Assembly (NCBI GenBank): GCA_910576385.1
Contig: CAJTIR010000035.1
Location: 1 to 38,948 of the forward strand
DNA: 38,948 nucleotides
Source: Lachnospiraceae bacterium
GTDB lineage: Bacteria > Bacillota > Clostridia > Lachnospirales > Lachnospiraceae
Direction of reading: 5' to 3'
Shown: positions 33,108-38,948 of the stretch, one piece after another
How positions within the stretch are numbered: the first letter of the stretch is position 1
Layout of the letters: each line of letters opens with the position of its first letter
The notes under the pieces: model-generated
What the model was told of the DNA's origin: nothing
Databases searched by the model: none
What the model saw: only the letters and a program-made list of their open reading frames with translations
Position numbers and translations under genes: made by a program

Positions 33108-33800
33108 ATGAGCGGCAAAATATTGTTAGTAGACGATGAACAAGAAATTGCTGATTTGATTGAGGTATTTTTGCAAAATGAACAATTTCAGTGTTTTAAA
33201 TATTACACATTTCAAGACGCATTTTCAGTGATAGACAGTGAATGTTTTGACTTGGCAATTATAGATATAATGCTGCCAGACGGAAATGGCTTTACTTTAT
33301 GCAGAGAAATACGGAAGAAATATACCTATCCCATTATATTGCTTACATCTAAAACAGAGGGAACAGATAAAGTTACAGGTTTATCCTTGGGGGCAGACGA
33401 CTATGTTACAAAACCATTTCTTCCGATTGAACTTGTTGCAAGAGTTAAGGCGCATCTACGGAGGGTACATGATTATGACGGTAAAAAAATTGGCTCAAAT
33501 GAAATGGTTACAATAGCCGGGCTTCTGTTAAATAAAACTTCGCATGAATGTAGATTGAACGGGGAACAGATTAAACTAACCCCCACAGAATTTTCAATAT
33601 TATGGCTTTTATGTAAAAACAGGGGAAAGGTATATAGTGCTGATGAATTATTTCAGATTATATGGGGAGAAAAGTATTTTAAGAACAGCAGAAATACGGT
33701 AATGGTTCAAATCAGACATATCCGGGAAAAATTGAATGATATTGGTGAAAAGCCGAAATTCATAAAAACAATATGGGGGGTAGGATATATTGTTGAGTAA
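33108..33800 (+). CDS. VanR-like OmpR-family response regulator
   Basis: 230 aa. The receiver domain has acidic Asp9-Asp10, phospho-acceptor Asp53 (LAIIDIMLPDGNGF), Thr80 and Lys102 (YVTKPF). The winged-helix effector ends with RNTVMVQIRHIREKLND and FIKTIWGVGYIVE. The sequence from KILLVDDEQEIADLIEV and HECRLNGEQIKLTPTEFSIL follows VanR of glycopeptide-resistance clusters closely, though not identically. The ATG at 33108 is chosen because GAGG lies just upstream; the frame also opens at 33096. It overlaps the kinase start. Confidence 0.88.
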   Translation: MSGKILLVDDEQEIADLIEVFLQNEQFQCFKYYTFQDAFSVIDSECFDLAIIDIMLPDGNGFTLCREIRKKYTYPIILLTSKTEGTDKVTGLSLGADDYVTKPFLPIELVARVKAHLRRVHDYDGKKIGSNEMVTIAGLLLNKTSHECRLNGEQIKLTPTEFSILWLLCKNRGKVYSADELFQIIWGEKYFKNSRNTVMVQIRHIREKLNDIGEKPKFIKTIWGVGYIVE

Positions 33801-34896
33801 CAAATTTTCAAAGAAATATAGAAAGCTGCTATTGCTTAGACATTTTATTGGTGCATTTATTGTGTTCTTTGTCCTGTTGGCTGTTTGTTTAGGAATTGAA
33901 AGTGTAGGCAACAACAACTTTTATATTTTCGTGGAAAAAGTAGCAGGATACGATTTTGCGTGTTTTGTACATGATTATGAGCCTTCAATTATTGTATTTG
34001 GTTTTCTCATATCAGAGTTATTTATGTGGATTGCAATAGAAAGAAGTTCATCAAGGAAAATATTAAAAGTATTGGATTCCTTGGAGTATGTTGTTGACAA
34101 TTCAGCGGATAACATAGAACTCCCTTTAGAATTTTCTGATTTGCAAAATTGGCTTAATCTTATAAAAATGCAGAATCGTGAGCAACAGCATTTACTGGAA
34201 ATTGAAGCACAGAAAAAATCAGATACGCTTACTTACCTTGCGCATGACATTAGAACCCCGCTTGCTTCCGTAGTAGGTTATTTGAGCCTATTGTGTGAAG
34301 CACCGGATATGCCAGTCATACAACGGGAAAAATATACAAAAACTGCTTTCCGCAAGGCTGTACAATTTGAAAAACTGATAGATGATTTTTTTGATATAAC
34401 AAGATATAGTTTATCAGACAAAACTCTGGTGAAACGGGAAATAGACATATGTTTTTTAATAGAACAGTTAGCAGATGAATTTTACCCGTTGCTTAAACCC
34501 AAAGAGCTGCACATTGATTTAAAGTTAGGGGAAGGACTGTTTATAACAGGGGATTCAGAAAAGATTGCAAGAGTATTCAATAATCTTCTGAAAAATGCTA
34601 TAAATTACAGTTATCCGAAAAGTTCGATTGAGATTTATGCCAGCCAAACTTTATCTTATATAACAGTTTCCATTAAGAATCACGGCAAAACAATACCTGC
34701 TGATGAATTGGGGCATATTTTTGATAAATTTTACCGTTCCAAAGAATATGGGGAATCAGAAGAAAGCGGAACAGGGCTTGGCTTGGCAATCGCAAAGGAA
34801 ATTGTAAGAATACACAATGGAAGCATATATGCTATGAGTGATGATGAAATAACAGTGTTTGAAGTCAAGCTGCCTGTTGCGGAAAAGCAGCGATAA
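33790..34896 (+). CDS. VanS-like sensor histidine kinase
   Basis: 368 aa. Two membrane segments (about 16-37 and 66-84) flank a short external loop. The phospho-acceptor is His152 (LAHDIRTPLASVVGYLSLL), the N-box is FNNLLKNAINYSY (263-275) and the G2 motif GTGLGL at 327-332. This is the VanS arrangement. It starts at a TTG inside the last codons of the regulator gene (33790 or 33793), after GGGGGTAGGA, so the two are translationally coupled. The VanR/VanS pair usually controls vanHAX, which is absent in this window. Confidence 0.88.
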   Translation: MLSNKFSKKYRKLLLLRHFIGAFIVFFVLLAVCLGIESVGNNNFYIFVEKVAGYDFACFVHDYEPSIIVFGFLISELFMWIAIERSSSRKILKVLDSLEYVVDNSADNIELPLEFSDLQNWLNLIKMQNREQQHLLEIEAQKKSDTLTYLAHDIRTPLASVVGYLSLLCEAPDMPVIQREKYTKTAFRKAVQFEKLIDDFFDITRYSLSDKTLVKREIDICFLIEQLADEFYPLLKPKELHIDLKLGEGLFITGDSEKIARVFNNLLKNAINYSYPKSSIEIYASQTLSYITVSIKNHGKTIPADELGHIFDKFYRSKEYGESEESGTGLGLAIAKEIVRIHNGSIYAMSDDEITVFEVKLPVAEKQR

Positions 34897-34928
34897 GAAA
34901 AAAATAAGAAATAAAAAAGAAATAAAGA

Positions 34929-34973
34929 ATCAAAAACTCACTTCAACAGGGTATAATAATCCCCCAGTAGAGT
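34929..34973 (+). promoter_or_regulatory. Promoter of the VanZ-like gene, weak -35
   Basis: TATAAT (34952-34957) has only ATCAAA at the -35 position, 17 bases upstream. Sequence flanking the -10 box resembles the VanR-gene promoter: AACA-GGGTATAATAAT-CCC-GTAGA. A weak -35 with a strong -10 fits an activator-dependent promoter. Confidence 0.55.
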
Positions 34974-34983
34974 GAGTTTTTTT
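34932..34983 (+). terminator. Terminator after the VanS-like gene, enclosing a promoter
   Basis: AAAAACTCACT (34932-34942) pairs with AGTGAGTTTTT (34971-34981), with the T-run continuing to 34983. The loop of 28 nt contains TATAAT at 34952-34957, the -10 of the VanZ-gene promoter, and a small GGG/CCC pair around it. Confidence 0.7.
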
Positions 34984-34998
34984 CTTGGAGGAATTGCT

Positions 34999-35931
34999 AT
35001 GGATAATCAAAATAAAAACCATGAAAAAATTTTGCGTGGCTGTCAGTGGGCATTTTTTATTATATATGTTATCTTTCTGCTTCGCATAACCTTTTTCAAA
35101 CAAGTAACATTAAATAACTTATTTTCTGCCATAGGTGCAAGTGAAAGGACAATCAGTGTCATTCCCTTTAAATCAATTTATGATATGGCTGTTTCAAATA
35201 CCTCTATAGGACGAATCATTGAAAATGTAGTAGGAAATATCGTTTTATTTATTCCGTTTGGAATGCTTTTTCCAATTATCTCTAACAAAAAACGTAAAGG
35301 GGTTTTATGTGCCGCTATCATATTCAGCCTGTTAATTGAAATTACGCAACTCCTTTTTGCGCTTGGGAGTACAGATGTTGATGATTTGATATTTAATGTA
35401 TTAGGTGTATATATTGGATATTTTGTATCAGATAAAATAAGAAAACTATTCAAGTCATATACGCATTTTCTTATTGCTATGACGCTTATAACGGCTATTT
35501 TAGGAGCAAGTGTATTTGGATATTTGCTTGTTTACCAAACAGATTTATTTATACTTACCAAATATGATATAGATATTGAGAACTCAGAACTTGTAGAAAT
35601 ATTTATTGACACGCCAGCTACTACCACAGGTAGATATGTTGAGTTAGATAATTGCGTATTAGAAGTGGAAAAAAGTGTTAAAAGCGCAAATGATATAAGG
35701 GAAATAGAGGCGTTCAAGATTACAGAAGACTGCGAAATATTTATTTGCTACGATAGAATGGAATATTTTTTCAGTGCAATTACAGGTGAGTATCAAAAAT
35801 ATGAAAAGATTGATTATAATGATTTTATTTCACAAACAAAGTACAAATTTGATAGAAATAATCATGTGAGAATTTGGAGTGATGATGAAAAAAATATAAA
35901 GTTTATAGTGATTACTGAATGGATTGAATGA
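34999..35931 (+). CDS. VanZ-family membrane protein with C-terminal extracytoplasmic domain
   Basis: 310 aa. Residues 1-185 form a VanZ-like domain with five hydrophobic segments (about 13-31, 77-95, 100-122, 130-145, 155-178) and the family signature SVIPFKSIYDMA, NIVLFIPFGMLFP, ITQLLFALGSTDVDDLIFNVLGVYIGY. The rest (about 186-310) lies outside the VanZ family and is probably extracellular, predicted beta-rich. VanZ proteins give low-level teicoplanin resistance by an unknown mechanism. The ATG at 34999 follows GGAGG. It lies 102 bp after the VanS-like gene. Confidence 0.85.
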   Translation: MDNQNKNHEKILRGCQWAFFIIYVIFLLRITFFKQVTLNNLFSAIGASERTISVIPFKSIYDMAVSNTSIGRIIENVVGNIVLFIPFGMLFPIISNKKRKGVLCAAIIFSLLIEITQLLFALGSTDVDDLIFNVLGVYIGYFVSDKIRKLFKSYTHFLIAMTLITAILGASVFGYLLVYQTDLFILTKYDIDIENSELVEIFIDTPATTTGRYVELDNCVLEVEKSVKSANDIREIEAFKITEDCEIFICYDRMEYFFSAITGEYQKYEKIDYNDFISQTKYKFDRNNHVRIWSDDEKNIKFIVITEWIE

Positions 35932-36042
35932 TTTGGATATATAACGAATAAGTTTTGCAGTTATATCATGTACGGATAGTCAAAGGGCGATAGTTAAAAT
36001 ACTGCCGCCCCTCTAAACTATAAATGCAGCTATAAACTGAGA

Positions 36043-36216
36043 TGGTCACTTTGGGAACAGTACATTGAGCGGCTGTCCGAGTACATGGAATCCAGCGGAA
36101 AAGGATATAAAAACCACGCCGCCACAATCCGGCGCTGGGCGAACGCCGACAAAAAGAAAGAGGAACCGCCTGCCCGGAACCGGGATTACAGCGTAGAGGA
36201 AGGAGAAACCATATGA
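36043..36216 (+). pseudogene. 3' end of a DnaD-like replisome organiser gene
   Basis: The frame reads LWEQYIERLSEYMESSGKGY, then KNHAATIRRWANADKKK and ends GRDYSVEEGETI-type sequence at 36214-36216, overlapping the start of the DnaC-like gene. It is the C terminus of the replication-organiser proteins encoded before DnaC-like loaders in integrative elements. The N-terminal DnaD domains are absent. Confidence 0.65.
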
Positions 36217-37079
36217 TAGAGATTACCACAGAAGTCCGGGCGGCCATAGACAGAGCCGCCGGGGATATGGAGCTTGCCGGGGACGAATACATAGAACCGG
36301 CTGACGGGCTTATCCACTGTAAGAAATGCCATGGCAGCCGCCAGACTGTTGTGCCGAGGTTCGGCGGCTCCGGCTATTTCATGCCCCGCTGTCTCTGCCC
36401 CTGCCAGCAGAAAGGGCAGGAAGAACGGAAAGCTATGGAGGAACAGAGGGAACGCATGGAGCGTATCAAACGCCGGAAGGCGCAGGGGCTTCAGGACAGA
36501 TACCTTTATGATTACACTTTTGCCAATGATAACGGCCAGAATCCCGTCATGGAGAAAGCCCACACCTATGTGGAGCATTGGAGGGAGGCATACCGGGACA
36601 ATACCGGCCTTCTGCTCTTTGGTGACGTGGGAACCGGGAAATCCTTTTTTGCCGGCTGTATCGCCAATGCCCTGCTTGACCGTGACGTGCCGGTACTGAT
36701 GACAAATTTCCCGTCTATCCTGAACCGGCTGACTGGCGTGTTTGCCGAGGACAGGGCGGCCTTTATCGCCAGCCTGGACGATTACAGCCTGCTTGTCATT
36801 GATGATTTAGGCGTAGAAAGGAATACCGAGTACGCCATGGAGCAGATGTTTACCGTCATTGACAGCCGGTATCGGCGCAAGAAGCCGCTGATTGTCACGA
36901 CAAACCTGAAACTGGAAGAAATCAAGAACCCGCCAGACCTTGCTCACGCAAGGATTTATGACCGTATACTGGAACGGTGTGCGCCGGTTCTCTTTTCCGG
37001 TAAAAATTTCCGGGAGGAAGGAGGCAGAACGACCAAAGCGGCGGCGAAGGAGATTGTGAGGAAGGACAACAAAGTTTGA
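36213..37079 (+). CDS. DnaC-like ATPase (helicase loader) of an integrative element
   Basis: 288 aa. The N terminus has a zinc-ribbon-like Cys set (Cys36, Cys39, Cys60, Cys62 and Cys64) and a charged helix 66-95. The AAA+ domain has Walker A GDVGTGKS (137-144), Walker B LLVIDDLG (193-200) and a sensor motif at IVTTNL. It is an IstB/DnaC-type loader, expected to recruit the host helicase for element replication. It starts at ATG overlapping the stop of the upstream fragment. GC content is higher than in the cargo to the left. Confidence 0.92.
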   Translation: MIEITTEVRAAIDRAAGDMELAGDEYIEPADGLIHCKKCHGSRQTVVPRFGGSGYFMPRCLCPCQQKGQEERKAMEEQRERMERIKRRKAQGLQDRYLYDYTFANDNGQNPVMEKAHTYVEHWREAYRDNTGLLLFGDVGTGKSFFAGCIANALLDRDVPVLMTNFPSILNRLTGVFAEDRAAFIASLDDYSLLVIDDLGVERNTEYAMEQMFTVIDSRYRRKKPLIVTTNLKLEEIKNPPDLAHARIYDRILERCAPVLFSGKNFREEGGRTTKAAAKEIVRKDNKV

Positions 37080-37099
37080 TTATATGAAAAGGAGAATTT

Positions 37100-37282
37100 A
37101 TGGGCAGCGAGAATATCACAGAGGATACCACCACCACAGCACCGGCTAAGGACGCTCCCGCACTGGTGAAGAAGATTGGCCGGACTACCTACATTGTGCG
37201 GCTTCATTTCAGTAAGACCAGCAAGGAAACCATGAGCGACAAAATCAAGCGTATGCTGAAAAATGAGATACGGCAGATGTAA
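37100..37282 (+). CDS. TnpW-family transposon-encoded protein
   Basis: 60 aa. The C-terminal part VKKIGRTTYIVRLHFSKTSKETMSDKIKRMLKNEI is the TnpW family pattern (KIG-TTY-V-VHFS-TSKET--DKI-R). It accompanies DnaC-like genes in Clostridial integrative elements; function unknown. The start follows AAAAGGAG. No terminator separates it from the DnaC-like gene. Confidence 0.85.
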   Translation: MGSENITEDTTTTAPAKDAPALVKKIGRTTYIVRLHFSKTSKETMSDKIKRMLKNEIRQM

Positions 37283-37360
37283 AAAAGCGATAACGGAAAC
37301 AGGCCGGGAATCAGAAATGCGCTGGCTCCCGGCTTGTAAAATCAGGAGGTTTATGGTAGT

Positions 37361-38203
37361 ATGGAGATACGAAAACAGAAGGGAAAGCAGGTGGGAAGAT
37401 TGACAGTGACGGAACAGATAGACCAGAAACATCAGGAAGATTTACAGAGGCTAAGAGGCTTTCGCCTGCTTGATGATGATTTCCTCACAAAGTGTTTTGA
37501 GGGAGATACGGCAAGCATAGAACTGGTATTGCAGATTGTTCTGGAAAAGCCGGATTTAAAGGTGCTGGATGTCCGCACCCAGGTATTTGTGGAGAACCTG
37601 CTGAACCGTTCGGTGAGGCTGGATATCCTGGCTACGGACAGCACAGGGGCGAAACTGAATGTGGAGGTACAGCGCTCCGACAAAGGAGCCGGGAGAAAAA
37701 GGGCAAGATACAACAGCAGCATGATGGACGCAAACCTTTTGAAGAAAAGCGAGGACTTCGACAAGCTGCCGGAAACGTGGGTAATCTTTATCACAGAGAA
37801 TGACGTAATGGGAAAAGGGCTGCCGCTCTATCCGATTGAGCGGTGTTTTTTAGGAACCGGGGAAAGATTTGAGGACGGTTCGCACATACTGTATGTAAAT
37901 GGCGCTTACCGCAGCGATACGCCAATCGGGAAGTTAATGCATGACTTCTCCTGCACAGACGCAGCGGATATGTACTATGGAACACTGGCGGACAGGGTGA
38001 GATTTTTCAAAGAGAGCAAGGAGGGAATCGAGATTATGTGCCGTGCTATGGAAGATATGAGGAATCAGACATTGAAAGAGGGAATGAAAGAAGTTGCGCT
38101 CCGTATGTTGGCGGCTGGCAAATATGCTTTAGAGGAAATCGTTAATATTTCAGGACTTTCTCTTGAGGAAGTCAAACAACTGAAAGCTGATAGAAGCGCA
38201 TAG
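37361..38203 (+). CDS. Rpn-family PD-(D/E)XK nuclease (transposase_31/PDDEXK_2)
   Basis: 280 aa. A catalytic set is visible at Asp88 (RSVRLDILATDSTG) and the ExQ motif Glu102-Gln104 (LNVEVQR), as in the Rpn/PDDEXK_2 group; YNSSMMDANLLKKSEDFDKL and WVIFITENDVMGKG follow. The C terminus has an ALEEIVNISGLSLEEV helix-turn-helix-like repeat. These proteins are DNA nucleases linked to recombination; no target is known. AGGAGG lies 11 nt before the ATG. It has its own terminator and looks like a late insertion in the element. Confidence 0.85.
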   Translation: MEIRKQKGKQVGRLTVTEQIDQKHQEDLQRLRGFRLLDDDFLTKCFEGDTASIELVLQIVLEKPDLKVLDVRTQVFVENLLNRSVRLDILATDSTGAKLNVEVQRSDKGAGRKRARYNSSMMDANLLKKSEDFDKLPETWVIFITENDVMGKGLPLYPIERCFLGTGERFEDGSHILYVNGAYRSDTPIGKLMHDFSCTDAADMYYGTLADRVRFFKESKEGIEIMCRAMEDMRNQTLKEGMKEVALRMLAAGKYALEEIVNISGLSLEEVKQLKADRSA

Positions 38204-38213
38204 GCAGAGTTAT

Positions 38214-38255
38214 AGAGCCGGGAATCTAAAAAACAGGTTCCTGGCTCTATTTTTT
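38214..38255 (+). terminator. Terminator of the Rpn-type nuclease gene
   Basis: AGAGCC-GGGA pairs with TTCC-TGGCTCT across a 13-nt loop and is followed by ATTTTTTG. Confidence 0.8.
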
Positions 38256-38309
38256 GCCCTGAAATGTAAATTTTTTGTGAATATGATTAAAAAGTCCTTT
38301 ACAAAACGT

Positions 38310-38814
38310 CACTGGCAAGACAGCGAAAAGCATCTTAATTAGCTGCGGCGCACGTTTAGCCCCCTTTGACATCAAGGAGCTGCGTGATTTGACAAGCTAT
38401 GACGAGCTTCAGCTTGATATGATTGGGGATGAAAAGACAGCGTTGTTTGTCATTATCTCCGACACCGATGACACGTTCAATTTTATCGTGTCTATCATGT
38501 ATACGCAGCTTTTCAACCTGCTCTGTGACAGGGCGGACGATGTGTATCATGGCAGGCTGCCCGTCCATGTGCGCTGCTTACTCGATGAGTTTGCAAACAT
38601 CGGGCAGATACCAAAGTTTGAGAAGCTGATTGCCACCATAAGGAGCCGGGAAATATCGGCTTCCATTATCTTGCAGTCAAAGTCACAGCTTAAAGCGATT
38701 TATAAGGACAACGCTGACACCATTGAAGGGAATTGTGATACCACCTTATTCCTCGGAGGGAAGGAAAAGACCACTTTAAAAGAGATGGCGGAAATTTTGG
38801 GTAAGGAAACGATA
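38310..38814 (+). pseudogene. VirD4/TraG-type coupling protein gene, middle part, interrupted by a group II intron
   Basis: The frame reads AKSILISCGARLAPFDIKEL, then LTSYDELQLDMIGDEKTALF, DTDDTFNFIVSIMYTQLFNL, and the Walker B region LLDEFANIGQIPKFEKLIAT with IILQSKSQLKAIYKDNADTI and LFLGGKEKTTLKEMAEILGK. It is the second half of the type IV coupling protein that brings DNA to the conjugation machine. The N-terminal half with Walker A is missing and the 5' end is a joint near 38310. At ILGKETI it stops at the start of the intron. If the intron splices, the downstream exon could continue the gene beyond the window. Confidence 0.85.
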
Positions 38815-38948
38815 GTGCGCCCGTTAGGGTGTATGCCATAAACCGCCTTTAGCAAGCGGTAGACAAAGATATCAAAGAAAGGAAGGTGAAAATTTACTGT
38901 CTATCATTCCACGACTTATCCGTGAAGGGAAACCTTCTGGGGAGTGTA
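38815..38948 (+). mobile_element. Group II intron, 5' end only
   Basis: The sequence begins GTGCGCCCGTTAGGGTG, the conserved GUGYG intron start followed by the domain I opening, and ACCGC/GCGGT forms a hairpin near 38842-38860. It interrupts the VirD4 gene after the codons for KETI. The rest of the intron, including its reverse transcriptase, is outside the window. Confidence 0.75.

Noticed and set aside
33108-35931. A complete vancomycin-resistance cluster
   Set aside because: No vanH, vanA/B-type ligase or vanX gene is present; only regulator, kinase and VanZ-like genes are.
1-38948. CRISPR arrays, rRNA genes, complete tRNA genes
   Set aside because: No regularly spaced repeat beyond the two antitoxin units, no rRNA-like stretch, and only a tRNA 3'-end-like scar were seen.

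Overview
The window looks like the chromosome of a low-GC, spore-forming anaerobic Firmicute, most likely a Lachnospiraceae. The reasons are an intact dipicolinate synthase pair (dpaA/dpaB, used only to load spores), A/T-rich intergenic DNA with strong Gram-positive ribosome binding sites, and fragments of the integrative elements typical of gut Clostridia (TnpW, DUF3847, a DnaC-like loader, VirD4). No rRNA gene, complete tRNA gene or CRISPR array is visible.

1-2.9 kb: a PH-domain protein, then a small mobile island. The island carries a type III toxin-antitoxin locus (promoter, two 51-nt RNA repeats, a terminator and a TenpIN/CptIN-type endoribonuclease toxin) directly followed by a tyrosine integrase. 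It ends at a sequence like a tRNA 3' end, probably the attachment site. 2.9-9.1 kb is mostly core genome: a frameshifted YbjQ/UPF0145-type gene, a MerR regulator divergent from a MATE efflux pump with a classical 19-bp-spacer MerR promoter, dpaAB, a 58-aa DUF3006-like protein, and a sigma-70-related protein that has lost region 4.

9.2-14.6 kb is a polyol/fructose module on the minus strand: a ROK repressor, then a sorbitol/iditol-type dehydrogenase, a GPH symporter and a PfkB fructokinase. The kinase carries a C-terminal HPr-like domain that keeps the Ser46-type motif but lacks the phosphocarrier histidine, as Crh does. A 21-bp palindrome sits just downstream of a good promoter and is probably the ROK operator. 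14.8-18.2 kb has two uncharacterised proteins, one complete IS630-family element and a YdcF-like membrane protein. 18.3-23.2 kb is a two-component system with an FtsX-type ABC transporter, probably for export of or defence against an antimicrobial peptide.

23.2-38.9 kb is an accessory mosaic. Pieces of a GC-richer integrative element occur at both ends (about 24.1-26.3 kb and 36.0-38.9 kb) around AT-rich cargo: an MBL hydrolase, a tautomerase, two GNAT proteins, a broken histidine phosphatase, IS110 and ISAs1 remnants, a broken amidohydrolase, and an orphan VanR-VanS-VanZ set without vanHAX. VanR and VanZ are preceded by near-matching promoter sequences, which suggests VanR controls the VanZ-like gene. 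At the right end the VirD4 coupling-protein gene is interrupted by the 5' end of a group II intron that runs out of the window.

Several genes here are broken by one-base changes in A-runs or by single stop codons, so decay and sequencing error both have to be considered.
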